A stretch of DNA of 59,837 nt from Variovorax boronicumulans (GTDB lineage: Bacteria; Pseudomonadota; Gammaproteobacteria; Burkholderiales; Burkholderiaceae_C), in contig NZ_VEDO01000028.1 of assembly GCF_007677875.1 (NCBI RefSeq), positions 1 through 59,837 on the forward strand, written 5' to 3'. Below, piece by piece: positions 38,199-44,524 of the stretch (within the stretch, counting starts at the first letter, position 1; each line of letters opens with the position of its first letter). The notes beneath the pieces are model-generated. The model was not told the origin of the DNA and searched no databases. It was given only the letters and a program-made list of their open reading frames with translations. Made by a program: the position numbers and the translations under genes.

Positions 38199-38960
38199 AT
38201 GCTTGCCGCCATGCGCACCGGCACCATCTCCGTCGACAGCGTGCTCGCCCAGGCCCAGGCCAAGCTGGCCAGCAGCACGCAGCAGACCACCTCTACCGAC
38301 AAGGGTGCCGACACCGAGGCGCTCGGCAAGATCTCGCCGGTGCTGGCGCAGGTGCAGGAGCGCATTGCCGCGCAGGCGCAGACCGTGACGGCCTCGCTCT
38401 CGGCGCTGGGCAGTTTCAAGTCCGGCCTGGTCGACCTGGGCACGGCGGCCAAGGGGCTGGGCGCGCTGTCGGCCGCGAGCCCACCCGAGGCGATCCAGGC
38501 AGCGCTGACCAAGCTGGTGGCGGCCTACAACGCCACGCTGAAGGCCGGCGCGGCCGTGGGCGGCGACACCGGCGTCGGCCGCACCGAGCGGGCCATGGAC
38601 AAAGCCGTCGACGCGCTCGACACGCCGCGCGGCAACCTGGCCAAGCTGGGCATAGCGCGGCAGGCCGACGGCACACTGGCGCTGGACAGCAGCGCGCTGG
38701 GCAAGGCCGTGGCCGGCGGCGCGGCGGCCGTCGCCGAGGCGCTGTCCACGTTGGGCGGCCAACTCGCCGGCGCCAGCACCCAAGCACTGGCCGACGAGGG
38801 CCGGCTGAGCGACTACCTGGCCCGCCTGGACAAGCGCGCGCAGGCGCTGAAGGACCAGCAGGCCGCCGTGCTCAGCACGGCGAACAAGCTCTCGCAGATC
38901 AGCAGCGCCGGTAGCAGCCTGAGCGCGATGGCGCTGGCGGCTTACCGCAACGCAGGCTGA
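38199..38960 (+). CDS. Orphan protein with a FliD C-terminal-like segment
   Basis: A 253-residue protein without signal peptide. The region from about 105 to 250 resembles the C-terminal domain of the flagellar cap protein FliD: LTKLVAAYNATLKAGAAV, then NLAKLGIARQADGTLALDSS, a typical FliD_C turn, and LARLDKRAQALKDQQAAVLS near the end. The N-terminal 60 residues are Ser/Thr/Gln-rich and low in complexity. No flagellar genes are near, and full-length FliD is about 450-480 residues. GGGTGG lies about 7 bp before the ATG at 38199; MRTGTIS at 38211 is an alternative start. Its function is unknown. Confidence 0.65.
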   Translation: MLAAMRTGTISVDSVLAQAQAKLASSTQQTTSTDKGADTEALGKISPVLAQVQERIAAQAQTVTASLSALGSFKSGLVDLGTAAKGLGALSAASPPEAIQAALTKLVAAYNATLKAGAAVGGDTGVGRTERAMDKAVDALDTPRGNLAKLGIARQADGTLALDSSALGKAVAGGAAAVAEALSTLGGQLAGASTQALADEGRLSDYLARLDKRAQALKDQQAAVLSTANKLSQISSAGSSLSAMALAAYRNAG

Positions 38961-38963
38961 TCT

Positions 38964-39632
38964 TCAGCGCGCGTTGCCGGGCACCTGCCCGTACAGCGGC
39001 GAGCGCGGCCCGGGCAGCACGCCATCCAGCCTTGGCGCGCCCAGCAGGCGCTGGCTGGCGATGCCGGCGTAGTTGTAGGCCGCGTCGGTGCTGGTGTTGA
39101 CGATCTGGTGCACGATGGCCGTGACCAGCATGCCGATGATCCCGCCCTGCGACTGCTGCTGCTCGGCCGACGAGGCGGTCGCCTTGCCGGCCCACAGCTG
39201 CGTGCCCGTGCGCAGGTCCACGATGCGGGCCTCGGCCGTCACGCGCGTGTCGCTGGCCACCAGCTGGTAGCTCGTGCCGTACTGCGTGATCTTCAGATAG
39301 ACCGCCGCGTCGGCACCGAAGAACTCGCGCAGCTTGGCCGGCGGGATCGCCTGCGCGTCCTGCGCGGTCTGCACGCCGTTCTGGTGGAAGGTCTCGTCCA
39401 CGAGCGCCACCGGCAGCACGTAGTAGCCGGCCTCGGCGAGCGGCAGCGTGGTGTGCGACCACAGGCCGGCCGTGGCCTTGACCTCGGGCGAGTCGTTGAG
39501 CGGCGGCAGCACCAGCAGCGTGGCTGGCTTGGCCTGCTGGAAGGCGGTGTAATCGTAGGGTGCGCGCTGCGTGGCACAGCCGCTCAGCAGCAGCGTGCCG
39601 GCGGCGGCGAGGATGGCCAGACGGAGCTTCAT
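38964..39632 (-). CDS. DUF799 (GNA1162-like) lipoprotein
   Basis: A 222-residue lipoprotein with lipobox LLLSGC (Cys near residue 19). DUF799 hallmarks are YTAFQQAKPATLLVLPPLND, VKATAGLWSHTTLPLAEAGY followed by YVLPVALVDETF, and a LREFFGADAAVYLKITQYGT strand-helix. The family includes the meningococcal antigen GNA1162 and is related in fold to TolB/CsgG-associated proteins. It is last in the CsgG-DUF4810-DUF799 operon, a combination conserved in many proteobacteria. The three probably form an outer-membrane-associated complex of unknown function. Confidence 0.9.
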   Translation of the reverse strand: MKLRLAILAAAGTLLLSGCATQRAPYDYTAFQQAKPATLLVLPPLNDSPEVKATAGLWSHTTLPLAEAGYYVLPVALVDETFHQNGVQTAQDAQAIPPAKLREFFGADAAVYLKITQYGTSYQLVASDTRVTAEARIVDLRTGTQLWAGKATASSAEQQQSQGGIIGMLVTAIVHQIVNTSTDAAYNYAGIASQRLLGAPRLDGVLPGPRSPLYGQVPGNAR

Positions 39633-40012
39633 GACGGATTGGCGGAAACGGGCTGGGCGGTGGCGCCGCCATCCAGCCGCTTGAGCAGCTGGTCCATGTA
39701 GGGTGCGGATTCGGGGAAGGCCAGCTTCTCCGCCTGCCAGCTCGCGCGCGCCTGCTCGGCGGCGCCGACGGACAGCTGCAGCATGCCCAGGTGTGCGCGA
39801 AAGCCCGGCGGCAGCGCGGCGCCCGCGGCGCGCGCCTTCTCCGCATGGGCCTGCATGGCCTGGATCTGCGCGTTCGGATCGGCGCCCGAGCGCTGCAGCA
39901 CCTCGTACTGCTGGCGCGGGAAGCCTTCCCAGGAGTACAGCGGCTTGTTCGGCGCAGCACAGGCCGACAGCAGCAATGCGCCGGCCAGCGGCGCGAGCGT
40001 GGCGAGGTTCAC
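39629..40012 (-). CDS. DUF4810 lipoprotein
   Basis: A 127-residue small lipoprotein. It begins at GTG (40012), preceded by AGGAG five bases upstream; the sequence MNLATLAPLAGALLLSACAA contains the lipobox. The body is PLYSWEGFPRQQYEVLQRSG and a helical part with GFRAHLGMLQLSVGAAEQAR, as in DUF4810. The start overlaps the csgG-like stop (GTGA) and its stop overlaps the DUF799 start (ATGA). It is the middle gene of the three-lipoprotein operon. Confidence 0.88.
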   Translation of the reverse strand: MNLATLAPLAGALLLSACAAPNKPLYSWEGFPRQQYEVLQRSGADPNAQIQAMQAHAEKARAAGAALPPGFRAHLGMLQLSVGAAEQARASWQAEKLAFPESAPYMDQLLKRLDGGATAQPVSANPS

Positions 40013-40683
40013 TTGCGCTCCTGGCCCCAGCGGCCGGCGTCGCGCCCGGCCACCAATGCGTCCACGGCCTCGCGCATGGCCAGGTCCAGCACCTTGCCGT
40101 TCAGCGTGGCGTCGTAGCCCGCGGTGCCGCCGAAGCCGAGCACCTCGCGGTTGGACAGTGCGTACTCGCCGGCGCCGCCGGCCGAGAACACCACCTCGGA
40201 GGTCAGCGTGTTGACCACGTTGAGCGTGATCTTGGCGTAGGCCACCTGCTCCTTGCCACGGCCCAGGATGCCGAACAGCTGCCGGTCGCCCACGTCCTTG
40301 CGGCCGAATTCGGTGATGTCGCCCGTCACCACATAGGAGGCGCCGCGCAGCTGCTGCGCCTGGCCCTGCAGCTTGGCCTCCTGGGCGGCCTCGGCCATGT
40401 TGTCGCGGTCCAGCACCGAGAAGCGCTGCGACTGCTGCAGATGGGCGATGAGCACGGTCTTGGCCTGGCTGCCCAGGCGGTCCACGCCGTCGGAGAACAC
40501 ACCGCGCATGAAGCTGGAGCGGTTGTCGAACTTGCCGACCGCGATCGGCAGGCGTGGGCCGTTGTAGGGCGTGGCGGCGGAGGCCACCTGCGCCACCTGC
40601 ACGGTGCGCGAACTTTCGGTGGCACAGCCCACCAGGGCCAGCGTGGCCACGGCAGCCATCGAGACGGCCAGACGTCGTTGCAT
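40009..40683 (-). CDS. CsgG/HfaB-family lipoprotein
   Basis: A 224-residue member of the CsgG family. The lipobox is in AVATLALVGCATE. RLPIAVGKFDNRSSF opens the CsgG domain and AKTVLIAHLQQSQRFSVLDR with NMAEAAQEAKLQGQAQQLRG are family motifs, followed by ASYVVTGDITEFGRKDV. True CsgG forms the curli secretion pore; no curli genes are here, so this belongs to the CsgG-DUF4810-DUF799 set. The ATG at 40683 is preferred over one 30 bp upstream since CGGAG lies before it. A -10 (TACAAT) and a hairpin lie in the upstream 60 bp. Confidence 0.9.
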   Translation of the reverse strand: MQRRLAVSMAAVATLALVGCATESSRTVQVAQVASAATPYNGPRLPIAVGKFDNRSSFMRGVFSDGVDRLGSQAKTVLIAHLQQSQRFSVLDRDNMAEAAQEAKLQGQAQQLRGASYVVTGDITEFGRKDVGDRQLFGILGRGKEQVAYAKITLNVVNTLTSEVVFSAGGAGEYALSNREVLGFGGTAGYDATLNGKVLDLAMREAVDALVAGRDAGRWGQERK

Positions 40684-40712
40684 GGAAAAACTCCGATTCA
40701 AGAAAACAGACA

Positions 40713-40742
40713 TCGCCTGTGGAGAGGCGAGCAGAAATTGTA
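40713..40742 (-). promoter_or_regulatory. -10 element and 5'-terminal hairpin of the csgG-like operon
   Basis: Minus strand: -10 TACAAT (40742-40737); the predicted start is near 40730. A hairpin TCGCCT-N6-AGGCGA (40730-40713) begins exactly there, giving a 5'-terminal stem-loop of the kind that stabilises mRNA. No good -35 is seen, so an activator or extended contacts may be needed. Confidence 0.4.
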
Positions 40743-40815
40743 GACACGCCGATCATCGCCACCGCTTGAATGCAATGCGTCGCCGGACGAGCGGCATGCC
40801 GGGTCCGCCGGGCGC

Positions 40816-41439
40816 TCAGTTCACCAAGTCGATACGGTGCCGGATGCGCTGCGCCGCGTCGGCGTCGCCTGCCGACTCGGCCCCGCGCAGCTGCGCCCCG
40901 AGCCAGGCCAGCAGTGGCCGGCGCCAGCCCTGTCCCGAGGCGGCCTGCACGGCCGCCGCGATGTCGGCCGGGGCGGCGCGGCCCTGGCGCAGCAGCACGG
41001 CCGTGCCGACCAGCCGAGCCAACGGATCCTGCGGCGCCGCACCCAGCGCGCCGCCCATGGCCAACGCGCGGTGCTGCACGGGCAGCAGGTCGACCTGCGC
41101 TGGCAGGACCGTGCCGTACAGGTAGGCCGCATAGGCCTGCTCCGCTGGTGCGGCGTCCACGGCCAAGGCGCTGTAGGCCGGACAACCGTCCAGGTCCAGG
41201 CTGGCCACGCGCGCGGCGCACAGCACGAGCTCGGCCCGGGCCAGCAGTGCCGGCTGGCCGGTGCGCCCGATCTCGCTGCGCGCGCGCGCCATCTCGGCCT
41301 CGGCCACGCGCGTCTCGCCGTCCAGGGTGGCGGCCACGGCGGCCTGCAGCGCGCCATGGGCGTTGGCCTGCCAGTCGGGCACGGGCGGGCGCGACGTGCA
41401 GCCCGCCAGCAGCAGCACGGCCAGCAGCGCGGCCCTCAT
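40816..41439 (-). CDS. Lipoprotein of the second MCE locus
   Basis: A 207-residue lipoprotein with lipobox LLLAGC (Cys near residue 14). The mature part is helical and Ala-rich: ALQAAVAATLDGETRVAEAE, LLARAELVLCAARVAS, and a C-terminal SAGDADAAQRIRHRIDLVN. It looks like a helical-repeat protein and does not resemble the PqiC-like lipoprotein at 26356. I do not recognise a named family. The start overlaps the MCE gene stop by 4 bp, so it belongs to that locus and may sit at the outer membrane as the transporter's partner. Confidence 0.75.
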   Translation of the reverse strand: MRAALLAVLLLAGCTSRPPVPDWQANAHGALQAAVAATLDGETRVAEAEMARARSEIGRTGQPALLARAELVLCAARVASLDLDGCPAYSALAVDAAPAEQAYAAYLYGTVLPAQVDLLPVQHRALAMGGALGAAPQDPLARLVGTAVLLRQGRAAPADIAAAVQAASGQGWRRPLLAWLGAQLRGAESAGDADAAQRIRHRIDLVN

Positions 41440-42389
41440 GGCAGCTTGATCTCCGTGTCGCGCGCGAACGGCCATTTGCGGTTGACCTCGCCCAGCAGCG
41501 CGTCGACCCGGCGCAGGCTGCGCTCGACCTCGGCGCGCAAGGGCGCAAGGTCGGCCGTGGCCACGCGCGCGTTGGCGCCCACGGCCTGGGCTTCGACCAG
41601 CACCGCGTCGAGCTGCCGCAGGCTCGCGCGTGCATCGGTCAGCAAGGCATTGACCTGGCGCAGCGTGGCCTGCGCGTCGTCCGCCACACCCTTCTCGCCG
41701 AACAGGCGCCGGTCGGCGTTGCCCACCAGCTGGTCGGTGCGGCCCAGCAGCGCATTGGCGCGGTCCAGCGTGGCGACCAGCTTTTTCGCGTTGTCTTCAC
41801 CACCCAGCGCGGCGCCCAACACGCCGTAGCGGCCGTTCAGACCGTCGCTGAGCCGGCGCAGGTTGGCCAGGCCGGCGTCGACATGGCCGCCCTCCTGCGT
41901 CATGCGTTCCAGGTTGCCGACCAGCGCCTGCATGGTGGCCACCAGCCGCGGGATCTCGGCGCTCACGTCGCCGCGCAGCACGGGCCGCTCGGCGCCCGGC
42001 GGCAGCGGTGGATCGGTCAGCACGCCGGTGAAGGCGCGCAGCCGCGCCTCGCCCACCAGGCCGCGTTCCAGCGTGTAGATGCTGGTGCTGCGCAGCCAGC
42101 CGACGTCCTTGGTGGCCACGGCCACGACGATGCGCACCTTGGCATCCTCGGCCAGCTCGATGCGGCGCACGCGGCCCACCGGGAAGCCGGCGAAGGTCAG
42201 GTCCATGCCCACGCTCACGCCCTCGGAGTCGTCGGCCAGCAGACGCAGCTCCTGCGTCTCTTCGAACACACCGCGCGCATAGAGCAGGTAGGCCACGGCG
42301 CCGCACAGCAGCACCAGCACCAGGGCCAGCAGCACGCCGGCCTTGAAGCCCACGTGGCACGGCGGTGGAGCGTCTTGCACGCCGTCCAT
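41436..42389 (-). CDS. MCE (MlaD-like) protein, second locus
   Basis: A 317-residue protein with one N-terminal membrane helix (VLLALVLVLLCGAVAYLLYA). The MCE domain (about 45-120) has LLADDSEGVSVGMDLTFAGF followed by PVGRVRRIEL. A long coiled-coil-like tail (about 150-300) has repeated LDRANALLGRTDQLV-type segments. It probably forms the hexameric periplasmic part of a lipid transporter. It starts 2 bp after the permease gene and overlaps the lipoprotein gene. The MCE domain is divergent from that of the protein at 26997. Confidence 0.87.
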   Translation of the reverse strand: MDGVQDAPPPCHVGFKAGVLLALVLVLLCGAVAYLLYARGVFEETQELRLLADDSEGVSVGMDLTFAGFPVGRVRRIELAEDAKVRIVVAVATKDVGWLRSTSIYTLERGLVGEARLRAFTGVLTDPPLPPGAERPVLRGDVSAEIPRLVATMQALVGNLERMTQEGGHVDAGLANLRRLSDGLNGRYGVLGAALGGEDNAKKLVATLDRANALLGRTDQLVGNADRRLFGEKGVADDAQATLRQVNALLTDARASLRQLDAVLVEAQAVGANARVATADLAPLRAEVERSLRRVDALLGEVNRKWPFARDTEIKLP

Positions 42390-42391
42390 GG

Positions 42392-43192
42392 TTACAGGAA
42401 TCTCAGCGCCAGCGCAGCCGCCTGCAGCAGCACCAGCACCGCGAGCACGCGCCGCGTGCCGCTACGCACCGCGAAGCTGCCGGCACGGCGCTGCGCGCGG
42501 GGCTCCTGGAGCGCGCTGGCCAGCGGCACCACGGCCGCGGCGAGTGCGAACAGCGTGGTCTTGAGCGCCAGCGCCAGGCTGACGGCCGGGTCGAACACGC
42601 GGCCCACCATGCGCGTGTAGGCCTCCAGGCCCCAGGGCGACAAGCCGTAGGCCACCGTGTACGCCAGCACCAGGGCCAGCACGCCGCTGACGACGGCCAG
42701 CGCCAGCACCGCAAAGCCCAACGCCAGCACGGCGGGCAGCAGCTCGAGCCGCCAGCGCTGCGCGGGGATGGACGATGGCGCCAGGCCGCCGGCCGCATCC
42801 GGCGCCGGCAGCAGGTCGCCGGCCAGCGCCACGCGCAGCAGCACGAACAGCGCCGCGCCCAGCGGCACCAGTTCGAGCACCAGCACGCGCACCACCATTT
42901 CCAGCGCGAACTGCGACAGCCCGTAGCTCTGCGCCGTCACCACCAGCGTGCGGATCAGCGCCAGGCTGATCAGCGCGCTCAGCAGCGTGAACCAGGGCAG
43001 GGCCAGCCAGGTCGTGGCGTGCAGCAGGCGCGCGGTCGCGGCGCGGCTGCGTGCGTCGTGGCTGGACGGCGACAGCGCATAGACGGCCGCCACGGCGCCG
43101 AACAGCAGCACCGCCCACCACTGGGCCAACGTCCGCCGCACCCGGCCGCCCGAGGGCATCGACGCTGGCGGAAACGGAAGGCTGGCGGGCAT
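42392..43192 (-). CDS. MlaE family permease, second locus
   Basis: A 266-residue membrane protein. After a short cytoplasmic N-terminus come a helix (WWAVLLFGAVAAVYAL), FTLLSALISLALIRTLVVTA, FALEMVVRVLVLELVPLGAA and RLELLPAVLALGFAVLALAV with four more hydrophobic stretches. The MlaE signature ELGPxxxxxxxxGR is degenerate here (LELVPLGAALFVLLRVA), and no STAS domain is fused. It heads the operon permease-MCE-lipoprotein; no ATPase gene is next to it. It is divergent from yigZ with 58 bp between. Confidence 0.75.
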   Translation of the reverse strand: MPASLPFPPASMPSGGRVRRTLAQWWAVLLFGAVAAVYALSPSSHDARSRAATARLLHATTWLALPWFTLLSALISLALIRTLVVTAQSYGLSQFALEMVVRVLVLELVPLGAALFVLLRVALAGDLLPAPDAAGGLAPSSIPAQRWRLELLPAVLALGFAVLALAVVSGVLALVLAYTVAYGLSPWGLEAYTRMVGRVFDPAVSLALALKTTLFALAAAVVPLASALQEPRAQRRAGSFAVRSGTRRVLAVLVLLQAAALALRFL

Positions 43193-43250
43193 CGAACGAT
43201 GATAGCGAGCGGGCCCATGGCCCCTGACACCATGCCGCTAAGCTCGGTCC

Positions 43251-43838
43251 ATGCCCCAGACGATCGCCCGGCCGGTCCAGCACGAACTCGTCATCAAGAA
43301 AAGCCGCTTCCTCGGCCAGGTCCAGCCCGTGGCCGACCGCGCCGAGGCGCTGCGCGTGGTGGCCGCCTTGCGCGCCGAACACCTGGGCGCAGCCCATGTC
43401 TGCTGGGCACTGCTGGCCGGGGGCGATTCGGCCGCGGTGGACGACGGCGAGCCCGGCGGCACCGCCGGCCGGCCCATGCTGCACGTGCTGCGCCAGCAAG
43501 AGCTCGACGGCGTGCTGGCCACGGTGGTGCGCTACTTCGGTGGCGTGAAGCTGGGCGCCGGCGGTCTCGGGCGCGCCTACACCGATGCCGTGGCCCAGGC
43601 GCTGCTGCAGGCCGACAAGGTTGTGCTTGCGCGCTGGCAACCGCTGGCCTGCCTGCTGCCCTATGCGCTGGAAGGTGGCGTGCGCCGCGCGCTCGAGGCG
43701 GCCGGTGTGCGCGGCCTGGCGGTGGAGCACGGGCCGCTGGTGCAGATGCGCTTCGAGGTGGCAGACCACGCCGCAGCCGCATTGCGCGCACGGCTGGAGC
43801 AGCTGGGCCAGGGCCGCATCGGCTGGCCCGCCACCTGA
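43251..43838 (+). CDS. YigZ/IMPACT family protein
   Basis: A 195-residue protein of the IMPACT/YigZ family. The N-terminal domain has ELVIKKSRFLGQVQPVADRA, the typical start. DDGEPGGTAGRPMLHVLRQQ and VVRYFGGVKLGAGGLGRAYT are the invariant core. The C-terminal domain (about 135-195) is the shorter ferredoxin-like part. YigZ relates to the eukaryotic regulator of GCN2; its bacterial role is unresolved. It is divergent from the second MCE locus and 59 bp upstream of the Crp/Fnr gene. Confidence 0.92.
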   Translation: MPQTIARPVQHELVIKKSRFLGQVQPVADRAEALRVVAALRAEHLGAAHVCWALLAGGDSAAVDDGEPGGTAGRPMLHVLRQQELDGVLATVVRYFGGVKLGAGGLGRAYTDAVAQALLQADKVVLARWQPLACLLPYALEGGVRRALEAAGVRGLAVEHGPLVQMRFEVADHAAAALRARLEQLGQGRIGWPAT

Positions 43839-43841
43839 ATA

Positions 43842-43863
43842 CGCAATCCTTGCGCTAGCGCAA
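43842..43863 (+). promoter_or_regulatory. Triple half-site Crp/Fnr-type operator
   Basis: CGCAA (43842-43846), N3, TTGCG (43850-43854), N4, CGCAA (43859-43863). The last two form the perfect 14-bp palindrome TTGCGCTAGCGCAA in Crp/Fnr geometry (TTGNN-N4-NNCAA), with the TTGCG half-site known for some NnrR/Dnr-like regulators. It lies 35 bp before the ATG of a Crp/Fnr gene, so autoregulation is likely. If it works as a class II activator site, the start would fall on the ATG itself; as a repressor site it would overlap the promoter. Confidence 0.6.
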
Positions 43864-43897
43864 ATCCGGCCAGGCAGGACTGGTCCACAGTGGCGCC

Positions 43898-44521
43898 ATG
43901 CCCCCGCCTGCCGCCCTCCTGCTCGACACCACGCCCCGCCATGCGCCGGCCGGCGCGGTGCTGGCCGCGCGCCAGGCCGTGCCGCAGACCGCCTTGTACC
44001 TGCAGGACGGCCGCGTCGTGGCAGGCCTGCTGCAACAGGGCAGCCTGCGTCACCGGCTGGTGCAGTTCGAGGCACCCTGCTGGCTCGACGCGGCCTGCGC
44101 GCTGCTGAACCGGCCTTCGCCCTGCGACTGGGTGGCGGAGACGCCGGTCACGCTGCGCACCGTGCCCGCGACCGTGCTGCGCCAATGGCACGCCACGCTG
44201 CCCGAGGCGGCCGCCCGCATGCTGGTCGACATGGCGCTGGCACAGCGCCGCCAGGCCGAGGCCGCGCTGGCCCTGCTGGTGCAGGACGCCGAGGCCCGCT
44301 GCGCCCAGTGGCTGCTGCAGCACGCCAGCCGCGCCGACGATGGCCGCGTGCGCATCGCGCTGCAGCAGCGCAAGCGCACCATCGCCGCCCAGCTGGGCAT
44401 GGCGCCGGAGACCTTCTCGCGCGTGCTGCGCCAGCTGCGCGAGCGCGGGCTGGTGCTGCAGAGCGGCGCGCAGCTGCTGTTGCCGGACCCCGACGGCCTG
44501 CGGCAGATCGCCGCCGCCTGA
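43898..44521 (+). CDS. Crp/Fnr family transcriptional regulator
   Basis: A 207-residue regulator. The N-terminal sensor part (about 1-125) is a reduced cNMP-like barrel without the four Fnr cysteines, so it is not an Fnr iron-sulfur sensor. The C-terminal helix-turn-helix is clear: VRIALQQRKRTIAAQLGMAP then ETFSRVLRQLRERGLV. ETFSRVL is the recognition helix of the Crp/Fnr class with the Glu and Arg that contact TTGxx half-sites. No Shine-Dalgarno precedes the ATG. It is convergent with the four-receptor operon (3 bp between stops), which could be one target. Confidence 0.87.
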   Translation: MPPPAALLLDTTPRHAPAGAVLAARQAVPQTALYLQDGRVVAGLLQQGSLRHRLVQFEAPCWLDAACALLNRPSPCDWVAETPVTLRTVPATVLRQWHATLPEAAARMLVDMALAQRRQAEAALALLVQDAEARCAQWLLQHASRADDGRVRIALQQRKRTIAAQLGMAPETFSRVLRQLRERGLVLQSGAQLLLPDPDGLRQIAAA

Positions 44522-44524
44522 AGC

